From Actinomadura physcomitrii (GTDB lineage Bacteria; Actinomycetota; Actinomycetes; Streptosporangiales; Streptosporangiaceae): a stretch of DNA of 64,000 nt. Below, piece after piece: positions 48,715-58,848 of this stretch (its first letter is position 1; each line of letters begins with the position of its first letter). Location of the stretch: positions 99,391 through 163,390 of the forward strand of contig NZ_WBMS02000012.1 in the NCBI RefSeq assembly GCF_008923205.2, given 5' to 3'. A program made the position numbers and the translations under genes. The notes beneath the pieces were generated by a model. It was not told the DNA's origin. It ran no database searches and saw only the letters and a program-made list of their open reading frames with translations.

Positions 48715-48726
48715 GTTCGAATACTA
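48703..48726 (-). promoter_or_regulatory. Leaderless -10 and operator-like palindrome of the wHTH-nucleotidyltransferase gene
   Basis: TAGTAT (48721-48726, minus strand) is 6 nt before the ATG. ATTCGA (48703-48708) and TCGAAT (48717-48722) form a perfect 6-bp inverted repeat with an 8-nt spacer across the start codon, suited to autorepression. Confidence 0.5.
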
Positions 48727-48956
48727 GAAGCCGCCTCCGACATCCCGGGCCGCCGAGAAGCACCGAGAGAAAGCCGCACATGATCCGGAAGAGGGCTGCC
48801 ACGTGATCCCTTTCGCCGATGGTCGTGATGCGGTCCATCGTCGGCCGGGGCCACCGCGCCCGGAAGTGGAACGGGATTCTGTGGATAACTCCGGCTCAGA
48901 GTCAGGCGCGGCGGGCCCTGGACGGATCCGTCCCGGCGATCGGCGAACATGCGGAA

Positions 48957-48987
48957 GGGCCCGCACCGAACGGGTCGGTGCGGGCCC
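48957..48987 (-). terminator. clpC terminator
   Basis: GGGCCCGCACC, 9-nt loop, GGTGCGGGCCC: a perfect 11-bp stem 18 nt past the clpC stop. The rest of the 48715-49005 gap shows no gene. Confidence 0.75.
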
Positions 48988-49005
48988 TGCCGAGGGCTGA
49001 GGTGA

Positions 49006-51540
<2,535 letters not shown>

Positions 51541-51571
51541 CTCGTCGCTCCTCACAGAGCGGTTGGGCAGA

Positions 51572-51589
51572 GTCCGGAACGTCCGGAAC
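51572..51589. repeat. Tandem 9-mer upstream of clpC
   Basis: GTCCGGAAC occurs twice in tandem (51572-51580, 51581-51589), about 30-50 nt before the clpC start, followed by TGTCCTTCCG. On the minus strand TAGCAT (51601-51606) could be a -10 element. The 352-nt gap 51541-51892 otherwise holds only the lsr2 terminator. Confidence 0.45.
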
Positions 51590-51844
51590 TGTCCTTCCGC
51601 ATGCTAGCCCGCCCCGAGGAGGCCGCCCGGTGCACTCCCACCAGGAGACGTTCCCCAGCTAAGCGCTGTTCAGTCTCATCCAACTACCGCATCGGTGCGT
51701 CATGTTCCCGCTACGCCCCAAGCGAACGGGGGCTTTTCGCAGGTCGTTCGGGGTCGCACCCGAGGATCTCCGAAGGGGGGCGAGGTCCCGGTGTACCTCG
51801 CCGCGGCGGACGCGAAACCCGGCGAGCGCTACGCCACAAGCGAA

Positions 51845-51873
51845 CGGCCCGTCTCATGGAGGGAGACGGGCCG
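51845..51873 (-). terminator. lsr2 terminator
   Basis: CGGCCCGTCTC, 7-nt loop ATGGAGG, GAGACGGGCCG: an 11-bp perfect stem 20 nt past the lsr2 stop. Confidence 0.75.
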
Positions 51874-51892
51874 CCGGGGCGGGGCGGGCGGA

Positions 51893-52216
51893 TCAGTTCG
51901 CCGCCTCGTACTGCTCGATCACGGTGGCCGGGATCCTGCCGCGCTCATTGACCTTGATGCCGTTGTTCTTGGCCCAGGCGCGGATCTCGGCGCTGCGCTC
52001 GCGGCTGGACGCGCCGCGCGGGCGGCGCCGCTTGTTGACCGTGCCGGCCTTGCGCGACTTCTCCACGAACGGCAGCAGAGAATCCCGCAGCTTCTTAGCG
52101 TTGGCGCCACTCAGGTCGATCTCGTAGGAGGCGCCGTCGATCGAGAACGCTACGGTCTCGTCCGCCTCGCCACCGTCGAGGTCGTCGACGAGAAGCACCT
52201 GAACCTTCTGTGCCAT
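51893..52216 (-). CDS. lsr2: Nucleoid-associated protein Lsr2
   Basis: 107 residues. Lsr2 coats A/T-rich DNA and silences acquired genes, the actinobacterial counterpart of H-NS. The N-terminal oligomerisation part has VLLVDDLDGGEADETVAFS and the C-terminal DNA-binding part has IRAWAKNNGIKVNERGRIPA, where RGR is the minor-groove hook. The length is standard. AAAGG lies 9 nt before the ATG. It should act on lower-G+C regions such as the 20-22.6 kb island. Confidence 0.97.
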   Translation of the reverse strand: MAQKVQVLLVDDLDGGEADETVAFSIDGASYEIDLSGANAKKLRDSLLPFVEKSRKAGTVNKRRRPRGASSRERSAEIRAWAKNNGIKVNERGRIPATVIEQYEAAN

Positions 52217-52261
52217 GGGGACAGACCTTTCGGCTGGAGCAAACTATGCATTCGGTTGACA

Positions 52262-52291
52262 AAGATATACCGGGAAGTCTGCCGATGACAA
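52262..52291 (-). promoter_or_regulatory. lsr2 promoter
   Basis: Minus strand TTGTCA (52286-52291), 18-nt spacer, TATCTT (52262-52267), giving a leader of roughly 40 nt. The stretch is locally A/T-rich compared with its surroundings. Confidence 0.55.
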
Positions 52292-52309
52292 TTCAAGTCG
52301 CGGATGAAC

Positions 52310-53173
52310 ATCCCTTGCGGGGCGGTAACGGCTTGACCGCGGGGTGCGCGGAGGGCGGGCCGGGCCGGGGGATGAGGCGCCGTTCAATTCCGGCGGACGG
52401 GCCGCGGCGCGGATTTCGGCGTGACCGGCGTCACGGCGCACGGCGCTGACCTGGGCCGTCGAAGGCGCATTGGACCAGGTATCGGGGCACTCGGGCATTC
52501 CACCGGGGGGACCGCGGCCGGAAAAGTGTCCACCGGGACCTTAACAGGGGCAGCACACCAGCACCGCTTGCCGACCTTTAGCCCTGCCGTAACGGCACTA
52601 ACCCGGGCATGCACCCGGAATGCGCCGTAGGTCGGCGCGGGACCGGCCCCACCGGCGCCGCAGGCCCGCCACCGGCGGATGTGGACGGATTACGGGACGG
52701 CAAGCCGGGACGTAAATCTGTTGCCGTCCGGCGGGCGGGAACTGGCGGCGAGATGGCGGAGCGTAACACCGCCGGCACCAGTCCATCCCGAAATCGGGGG
52801 ATAAGCGGCAGAATCCCGCTGCGGGCCGCAGTCCCCGCGAGACGGCGTCCCATCCGGAGTAAGTGCGGCGGCCCCAATGAAGGCCGACTCCCGCGTCCCG
52901 GAAGCGATCCCAAACCGGAGGGACCTTCCGGCACGAGACACATCCTCCCGGAATCCCGCCCGTAACCGGAACGTGTCCGGAACGAGCTGGTATTGGCCTG
53001 CTGAAGGCCGGGTGTCCGAAACAGTGCGGGATCTCCGCCAAAGCCCGCGGTCCCGGCCCGGTCAAAGCCGCGCGGCCGCCGGTGCGGGCGCTCAACGTGA
53101 TCAGCACGGGACGTCACCGGGCGCTCCCGGACGCCGCGCCGTCATCTCCGAAGCGCCCGCAAACGCCGGTGAA
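52310..53173. other. Long gene-free interval
   Basis: About 860 nt with no frame of convincing length, codon bias and ribosome site on either strand. CCGGAA/CCGGAG pentamers and hexamers recur, especially 52880-53000. I see no tRNA, known riboswitch or repeat family. Confidence 0.55.
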
Positions 53174-53911
53174 TCAAGGCGTGCGGCGTTTTACGACCAG
53201 GGTGCCGGCGAGCCTGTCATGGACGGCCCGGCGCTGCGTCCCCTCGTATATGAACCCGGCGTTCGCCACCCAGAACAGGCTCGCCAGAAGACCGAGAATG
53301 TGGACGGGCCGCAGCGCGATCGGCACGGAGTACACCGCTGCGCGCAGCACGGCCCTCGGCGCGCTCGGGCGGCCGTACCGGCCCTCGGCCGCGCCTGCGG
53401 GCATTCCGGGGGCCCCGGTTCGCTCAGCGTCCGTGGCGGCGCCCTCAGGGCCCGACGGGTCCGGGACGACCTGGATCCCCGCGAAGCGCTTGCCGAGGGT
53501 CTGCCCCCAGAGCGCGAGTTGCACGGCCTCGTACAGCAGCATGCAGCCCGCTACGGCCGGCGGTGCGACGACGTCCAGCTTGTGGCCGGACACGAATTCC
53601 TTCACCACGATGATGACGGGCAGGCCGACGATGAGGGTGTCGACGATGCGCGCCAGGAGGCGCTGCCCGGGTTCGGCTAGCGCGGAGTCCTCCCCCGCGC
53701 CCTCCCCCACGTCCTCCACGGTCTCCTCAGGGGGCTCTGCCGCCTCCGCCGCGGCGTCCTGAGCCGGATCCTGCTGCGCCAGAGGCTCGCCCGGCCTCTC
53801 GTACGCCAGAGCCTCCGGGGCCTCGTGCGTCCGAGGTTCACCGTCCGGGATGCCGTGGCCGGTCCCGGACGGCTCGTCCGACCCTTGCGCGGGTGTTCGC
53901 GGAGCCGCCAT
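53174..53911 (-). CDS. RDD family membrane protein
   Basis: 245 residues. An acidic, disordered N-terminal 80 residues precede the RDD domain: RLLARIVDTLIVGLPVIIVV (R..D), LWGQTLGKRFAGIQVV after the second helix, and HDRLAGTLVVKRRTP at the end. A 40-residue insert splits the domain. RDD proteins are small membrane proteins of mostly unknown role, some linked to ion transport. It starts 7 nt after the stop of a second RDD gene, so the two arose by duplication or work together. Confidence 0.88.
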   Translation of the reverse strand: MAAPRTPAQGSDEPSGTGHGIPDGEPRTHEAPEALAYERPGEPLAQQDPAQDAAAEAAEPPEETVEDVGEGAGEDSALAEPGQRLLARIVDTLIVGLPVIIVVKEFVSGHKLDVVAPPAVAGCMLLYEAVQLALWGQTLGKRFAGIQVVPDPSGPEGAATDAERTGAPGMPAGAAEGRYGRPSAPRAVLRAAVYSVPIALRPVHILGLLASLFWVANAGFIYEGTQRRAVHDRLAGTLVVKRRTP

Positions 53912-53918
53912 CGCGGCC

Positions 53919-54809
53919 CTACTCCGCGTACTCGGCGTACTCGCCGTATCCGACGCGCTCGTCGATGACGAGGGTGTCGGCGAAGCGGTCGTGCAGGGCC
54001 TGATGCAGAGGCTGGTCCCAGATGGCCCACAGGTACGCCATGAGCGCGCCCGCCCACACGAGCAGCATCCCGTAAGCGAAGTACTGCCACACCATGACGG
54101 CGAGGACGAGGAAGAAGAAGACGCCTATCTGGTAGGCCACGTGGGTGATGGCGGCCCGCCATACGGCCTGCGTCGTCGTCAGTTGGGTTCCTGCCGGACG
54201 CGCCTGCACGACGCCGATCCCCAAGAAGCGCTTGCCCAACGTCCGGCCCCACATGGACAGCTGTACGGCCTCGTAAACGAACGGCAGTACGGACAGGACG
54301 GCGAACAGCGTGAAGATGATGGGCCAGTTCCAGATGCCGCCGTCGTCCTCCGTCTTGCTCCCGGGCTTCCCCAGCCCGAACGCGCCGACGGTGATGGGAA
54401 GGACGAGCGCGAACCCGAAGGCCGCCACGAGCGCGTTGTCGATGACGCGGGCGCCCGCGCGCCGCAGGATCGGTGCGAGCGGCATGTCGCCGCCCGGGGA
54501 ACCGCCGTACTGGGCGCCGCCGTACTGGTCGTAGGCGGGCTCATAGGACTCGTACGAGGGCTGCCCCCACTGGTCCTGCTGAGGCTCCTGCCACTGCTGT
54601 TGCGGCTGCTGCTGTTGCTGCTGCCATTGCTGTTGCTGCTGCCACGGCTGCTGTGGCTGCTGCTGCCACTGCTGGGCGGGCGGCTGAGCCTGACCTCGCC
54701 GTCCGGGCTGCTGCCTTTGCGGGGGACCCTGGTAGGGGGGCGGCGGTCCGTACGAACCCTGCCCCTGCGGCGGCTGATAGGGCCGCCCGCGGTTGGGGGA
54801 ATCGCTCAT
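53919..54809 (-). CDS. RDD family membrane protein with glutamine-rich N-terminus
   Basis: 296 residues. The first 105 residues are low-complexity Pro/Gly/Gln, with a nearly pure Gln/Trp tract at about 44-77. The RDD domain follows: RRAGARVIDNALVAAFGF, MWGRTLGKRFLGIGVVQ and DRFADTLVID, with three to five transmembrane helices. The Q-rich tail faces the cytoplasm by prediction and may mediate assembly. Six nt separate it from argA upstream and seven from the other RDD gene, so argA and both RDD genes form one operon. Confidence 0.9.
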   Translation of the reverse strand: MSDSPNRGRPYQPPQGQGSYGPPPPYQGPPQRQQPGRRGQAQPPAQQWQQQPQQPWQQQQQWQQQQQQPQQQWQEPQQDQWGQPSYESYEPAYDQYGGAQYGGSPGGDMPLAPILRRAGARVIDNALVAAFGFALVLPITVGAFGLGKPGSKTEDDGGIWNWPIIFTLFAVLSVLPFVYEAVQLSMWGRTLGKRFLGIGVVQARPAGTQLTTTQAVWRAAITHVAYQIGVFFFLVLAVMVWQYFAYGMLLVWAGALMAYLWAIWDQPLHQALHDRFADTLVIDERVGYGEYAEYAE

Positions 54810-54815
54810 GTGGGG

Positions 54816-55346
54816 TCAGTCCTCCAGGCGAAGCAACATCCGTGTGTTGCCCAACGTATTGGGCTTGACCCTGTCGAGGTCCAAGAACTCTGCCACGCCG
54901 TCGTCGTAAGAGCGGAGGAGTTCCTCGTACACCTCTGGCGCCACCGGAGTACCGAGGATCTGCTCGAAGCCGTGCCGTGCGAAGAACTCCACTTCGAAGG
55001 TAAGACAGAACACCCGCCGGACGCCTAGTTCCCGCGCGGTCTCCAGCAGCCTGGCGACGATGCGGTGCCCTATCCCCCGGCCGCCGTACCCCTTGTCGAC
55101 GGCGACCGACCGGACCTCCGCCAGGTCCTCCCACATCACGTGCAGCGCCCCGCAGGCCACGATGGGCCCGGACTCCCCCGGCAGGGCGCCCTGGACGTCC
55201 TCGGCGACCCAGAACTCCTGGACGTCCTCGTACAGCTTCACCGTCGACTTCTTGAGCAGGCGTCGCCCCGACCCGGCGTACAGATCGACCAGCCTGCGGA
55301 TCCCCTGAACGTCGGCGGTGCGGGCACGCCTGATCACGACTTCCAC
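54816..55346 (-). CDS. argA: Amino-acid N-acetyltransferase (GNAT), ArgA type
   Basis: 176 residues. It closely follows the short actinobacterial ArgA (Rv2747 type) as I recall that sequence, which acetylates glutamate as the first step of arginine synthesis. The pattern includes RRARTADVQGIRRLVDLYAG, VQEFWVAED, CGALHVMWEDLAEVRSVAVD, then the acetyl-CoA loop GYGGRGIGH, FEVEFFARHGF and KPNTLGN near the end. Start is GTG 55346; no SD, but TAATCT lies 9 nt upstream. Why it is in an operon with two RDD membrane genes is not clear. Confidence 0.9.
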   Translation of the reverse strand: MEVVIRRARTADVQGIRRLVDLYAGSGRRLLKKSTVKLYEDVQEFWVAEDVQGALPGESGPIVACGALHVMWEDLAEVRSVAVDKGYGGRGIGHRIVARLLETARELGVRRVFCLTFEVEFFARHGFEQILGTPVAPEVYEELLRSYDDGVAEFLDLDRVKPNTLGNTRMLLRLED

Positions 55347-55513
55347 AAACAGGCGAGATTACCGAACGCCCCGCACACCATCGGCCGCCGGCGGTCATGC
55401 CTCCGCTGGCCGAAAGGCCGCCCGGCGCGCGGCAACCGGCGGCCGGAACCGTCCGCACCCGGCGCTAATCGCCCCGTACCGTCCGCCACGACCTGCGACT
55501 TCGCATGTTCTGG

Positions 55514-55542
55514 TTGGCATCCAATGGCGGTTCCGTTAGTGT
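55514..55542 (+). promoter_or_regulatory. Promoter of the riboswitch-controlled NlpC/P60 gene
   Basis: TTGGCA (55514-55519), a 17-nt spacer and TAGTGT (55537-55542) place transcription start near 55549, about 45 nt before the riboswitch core and 230 nt before the gene. Confidence 0.6.
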
Positions 55543-55592
55543 CCCGCTCTGACGTCGGCCTTCCGCGAGGCGGAGGCCGAACCGCCGAGTCC

Positions 55593-55762
55593 ACGGGCCG
55601 CAGCCGGCGCCCCGCGGAGCCGGGGACCCACTTTCGGAGCGTTCGGGGGCTCACCCTGAGCCGATGCCGTCTGGGGTGAATCCGCAGTCGCGTGGAGGTC
55701 CCGCGCGCCCTGCGGACGGGCTGCTCCGGCCCGAACCCGTCAGCTAACCCGGTAGGCGGACG
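55593..55762 (+). ncRNA. c-di-AMP riboswitch (ydaO/yuaA type)
   Basis: The conserved segments of the actinobacterial ydaO class are present in order: AGCCGGGGACCCAC (55618-55631), TCGGAGC, GGGGTGAATCCGCAGTC (55673-55689), then CCGAACCCGTCAGCTAACC (55731-55749) and GGTAGGCGGA just before the ribosome site. In other actinomycetes this riboswitch turns off cell-wall hydrolase genes (for example rpfA) when c-di-AMP is high. Here it precedes an NlpC/P60 gene. Boundaries are approximate. Confidence 0.9.
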
Positions 55763-55777
55763 AGGAGAGGAGAATTG

Positions 55778-56755
55778 GTGCGGACGGCTCGTTTCCGTGT
55801 CCGGGCGCTCACGGTCGCCGGCGCGCTCGTCGCCCTTTCGGTCACGCCGCACGTGGTGGTCCCGCATTCGCTCCCGACGGCGCACGCCGACCCCGACCCG
55901 TCGGCCAAGGAGCTGAAGGACCAGGCGTTCAAGCTGGCGGACCAGCTGGAGAAGCTGACCGAGCAGTACAACGGCCTGAAGGTGAAGCTGGAGCAGTCGC
56001 AGCGGGCGGCCAAGGTCGCCGCCGGGAACGCCGAGCGCCAGCAGAAGTCCCTGGAGGGCCTGCGGGAGAAGGTCGGCAGCCTGGCCGCCACGAGCTACAT
56101 GCAGGGCGGCACCGACCCCACGGTCTCGTTCATCTCCGCGCAGGACCCGCAGGTCGTCCTCGACCGGGCCGCCACGCTCAACTACTTCGCCACCCAGGAC
56201 AGCACGCAGGTCCTCGGACTGATGCAGGCGATGCAGTCCGCCCAGCGCGCGCGCAAGTCCGCCGAGGAGCGCGCCCAGCAGGTCACGCAGCTGAAGGCTC
56301 AGCTCACCGCGCAGAAGAAGAAGGTCACCTCCGCCTACGAGAAGGTCCGCGGCAAGGCCGTCAAGAAGGACCCGACCCTGCTGGCGAAGCTGCCCGTCAT
56401 CGGCGAGGGCAAGGCCGCGCAGGCGCTGCGGTACGCGATGAGCAAGCTCGGCAGCCCGTACGTGTGGGGCGCCGCCGGTCCGAGCACGTTCGACTGCTCG
56501 GGGCTGACGATGTGGGCCTACCGTCAGGTCGGCATCAACCTGCCGCACTACACCGGCAGCCAGTGGAACGCCGGAACGCACGTCTCGGAGAGCCAGATGC
56601 AGCCGGGCGACCTGATCTTCTTCTACTCCGACCTGCACCACATGGGGATGTACGTCGGCGGCGGCAAGATGATCCACGCTCCGCACACCGGCGACGTCGT
56701 CCGTATCGCGTCCCTGGCCGGTCGGCCCATCGCCGGCGTGGTCCGCGTCGCGTAG
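55778..56755 (+). CDS. Secreted NlpC/P60 peptidoglycan endopeptidase
   Basis: 325 residues. A signal peptide with basic start (RTARFRVR) and cleavage after TAHA is followed by a coiled coil (about 40-215, Lys/Gln/Glu-rich). The C-terminal NlpC/P60 domain cleaves D-Glu-DAP bonds: FDCSGLTMWAYRQVG carries the catalytic Cys, HHMGMYVGGGKMIHAP the His and polar residue, and GSPYVWGAAGPSTFD precedes it. The layout is that of RipA-like hydrolases whose coiled coil keeps the enzyme inactive. GTG 55778 follows GAGGAGAGGAG. Control by c-di-AMP is expected from the riboswitch. Confidence 0.94.
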   Translation: MRTARFRVRALTVAGALVALSVTPHVVVPHSLPTAHADPDPSAKELKDQAFKLADQLEKLTEQYNGLKVKLEQSQRAAKVAAGNAERQQKSLEGLREKVGSLAATSYMQGGTDPTVSFISAQDPQVVLDRAATLNYFATQDSTQVLGLMQAMQSAQRARKSAEERAQQVTQLKAQLTAQKKKVTSAYEKVRGKAVKKDPTLLAKLPVIGEGKAAQALRYAMSKLGSPYVWGAAGPSTFDCSGLTMWAYRQVGINLPHYTGSQWNAGTHVSESQMQPGDLIFFYSDLHHMGMYVGGGKMIHAPHTGDVVRIASLAGRPIAGVVRVA

Positions 56756-57007
56756 GCGCGTGATCCGCGTCGCGTAGGTCTAGGCTCGCGGCCCCCGGTC
56801 GGCGCGCGCGCAGAACAGCCGCCCGCTGAGCAACCCTCGGCGGGCGTACCACTGCGAGGCCGTATGAACAAGGCGATCTGAACTGCGTCCGCGGCGGCGC
56901 TTCGCTCTCGCAGGGACCTACCTGCCAGTGGTGGTGCGCCGCCGCTGCGGGGTCGGACGAGTTCGCATCGCTGGACGTGCTTCCGGTCGGGCTGGGTTCC
57001 GGTTGAT

Positions 57008-57034
57008 GACGCCCGCCGTCCCCTGACGGGCGTC
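57008..57034. terminator. Hairpin between convergent genes
   Basis: GACGCCCG (57008-57015) pairs with CGGGCGTC (57027-57034) with an 11-nt loop. It lies 11 nt past the LuxR-HTH stop on the minus strand. In the remaining gap, TCCGCGTCGCGTAGG around the upstream stop codon is duplicated (56742 and 56764). Confidence 0.5.
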
Positions 57035-57044
57035 GTCGGTAGCG

Positions 57045-57257
57045 CTAGATGAGCTGCCTCCTGGCCGCCCACACCACGGCCTCGATAGGGGTGTTGACCT
57101 CCAGCCGGTCGCAGATGTTCCGCAACCTGCGCCGCAAGGTCCGTGCGCTCAGTTCCAGCTTGCGTGCCGCCACATCAGCGGTGACACCGCTGGCGATCTG
57201 GGCGAGCAACCTGATCTCCTCGTCGCTCAGCCCGAAATCGAGTGTGGCTGTTTCCAC
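57045..57257 (-). CDS. Stand-alone LuxR-type helix-turn-helix protein
   Basis: 70 residues. LSDEEIRLLAQIASGVTADV then AARKLELSARTLRRRLRNIC and DRLEVNTPIEAVVWAARR is a complete LuxR/GerE DNA-binding domain without a receiver or sensor. GTG 57257 has GGAGG 5 nt upstream. In actinomycetes such orphan domains regulate sporulation or metabolism; no partner kinase is adjacent. Confidence 0.85.
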   Translation of the reverse strand: METATLDFGLSDEEIRLLAQIASGVTADVAARKLELSARTLRRRLRNICDRLEVNTPIEAVVWAARRQLI

Positions 57258-57749
57258 TCCGTCCTCCCTCGTCCGTGGTTGATGACCGCGGGGATGCAGC
57301 CGTCCGCTGCACAGGCACGGGTTGGGCCTCTAACTGCATGCGTTGGGTCGCCGGGTCCGGAGCCTTCCGGACTTAGATCATCGGGTCGGGTTCCTTTTCT
57401 GTCTCGCGAGCTTGGCCGGAGGTGGCCGATGGGCCGATTGCGGGGTCGTGCGGGGGAACTCCGGGTGACGATCCACTCGTTGGCCGCATGTCAGGAACGG
57501 GTCTTGGTCGTCGCTTCCGTAACCCGTCCCTTCCTCTTGGACTCACCGGATCTCGCCGCGGACGAAGATCGTGAATCGTTTCAAGCTACGCTTCGGCTCG
57601 GAACGCTAGGCGGCCGGATCCGGCCCGTCAAGCGCTGGTTAGGTGCCGTCTGTGCCCGAATGGTCGCGATGAGTGACCGGGTTTTCGGGGATTGACATGG
57701 GAAAGCCGAACTACCTGGGAAAACACCACCGGGGCGGACGAGGAGCGAC
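57258..57749. other. Gene-free interval upstream of the LacI gene
   Basis: About 490 nt of lower G+C content than its flanks. No convincing gene: frames here lack codon bias. It must hold the promoters of the divergent LuxR-HTH and LacI genes; I find no clear -35/-10 pair or operator. Confidence 0.45.
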
Positions 57750-58772
57750 TTGCCACAGACCAGTATTCGCGAGGTCGCGAGGCGTGCCGGGGTCTCGGTT
57801 GGGACCGTTTCGAATGTCCTAAACCGGCCAGACCTCGTGGCCGAAGCTACCCGTGACCGTGTCCGCGCGGCGATCGAGGAGCTCGGATTCGTCCGCAACG
57901 AGTCCGCGCGAAGGCTCCGCAGGGGCCCCGACCGCACCGCGGGCGAGTTCGGCGACGAGCCGCGCCGCGCGTTCGGCGTGGTCGTCGAGGACCTCGCCAA
58001 CCCGTACGCGGCCGACGTCGTGCGCGGCGCCGAGGAGGCGCTGAACGAGGCGGGCCACGACGCCCTCTGGCTGTCCAGCGACCATTCGGCCGCCAAGGAG
58101 GCCCGGTCGCTGGAACTGCTGGAGGAGCAGCGCGCCGCGGGCGCTCTGATCGTCCCCGTGGGGCTGGACAGGGCCGGCATCAAACGGCTGCGCGCCGCCG
58201 GGCTGAGCGTCGTCCTGATGGACCGGGACGTCTCCGACGCGTGCGCCGTGCACGTCGACCACGTCGCCGGCGGGGAGCTGGCGGCGGCGCACCTGCTCGG
58301 CCTCGGCCGGGAGCGGATCGCGTTCGTCACCGGCACGCCCGAGCCGCAGCCCTGCGTCGAGCGCCGCGACGGCGCGGCCAGGACGCTCGTGGAGGCGGGC
58401 GCCGGGAAGCCGCCGGTGCTCGTCCAGGACGCGCTGAGCCCGACCGAGGGCCGGCGGGCGGCGCGCCGCATCATGGACATGGCGCCCCGGCCGGACGGGG
58501 TGTTCTGCGCGAACGACCTGCTCGCCATCGGGCTGACCAACGAGCTGACGCGGCTCGGCGCGCGGATCCCGGAGGACATCGCCGTGGTCGGCTACGACGA
58601 CATCGAGCTGGCCGCGAGCGCCGCGGTGCCGCTGACCACGATCAAACAGCCGCGCCGGGCGCTCGGCTGGGAGGCCGCGGAGCTGGCGATGGCCGAGATC
58701 CGGGAGGGCCGGTCGCACCAGCACCGCCAGGTCGTCCTCACCCCGGAGCTGGTGGTGCGCGAGTCCGCCTGA
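57750..58772 (+). CDS. LacI-family transcriptional regulator
   Basis: 340 residues. The DNA-binding start is IREVARRAGVSVGTVSNVLN followed by the hinge helix NESARRLRRG, then a periplasmic-binding-like core (VVVEDLANPYAADVVRGAEE, LIVPVGLD, VHVDHVAGGELAA, FCANDLLAIGL, IAVVGYDDIELAASAAVPLT and TTIKQPRRALG). The effector is probably a sugar. Start is TTG 57750 with GAGGAG upstream. It is 76 nt from a P450 gene in the same direction, its most likely target or partner. Confidence 0.94.
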   Translation: MPQTSIREVARRAGVSVGTVSNVLNRPDLVAEATRDRVRAAIEELGFVRNESARRLRRGPDRTAGEFGDEPRRAFGVVVEDLANPYAADVVRGAEEALNEAGHDALWLSSDHSAAKEARSLELLEEQRAAGALIVPVGLDRAGIKRLRAAGLSVVLMDRDVSDACAVHVDHVAGGELAAAHLLGLGRERIAFVTGTPEPQPCVERRDGAARTLVEAGAGKPPVLVQDALSPTEGRRAARRIMDMAPRPDGVFCANDLLAIGLTNELTRLGARIPEDIAVVGYDDIELAASAAVPLTTIKQPRRALGWEAAELAMAEIREGRSHQHRQVVLTPELVVRESA

Positions 58773-58848
58773 CGCCCGCCGCCGATCTCCGGCATCCCGG
58801 ACCATCGCACTATTGACATGGTGTCTCAGATCCTGCGTGACTTGGCCT

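Noticed and set aside
52609..52965. 118-codon plus-strand frame in the interval after lsr2
   Set aside because: Codon third positions lack the G/C bias of real genes here, there is no ribosome site, and the product is low-complexity.
57279..57695. 138-codon frame upstream of the LacI gene
   Set aside because: No coding bias, no SD, and it lies in a lower-G+C promoter interval.
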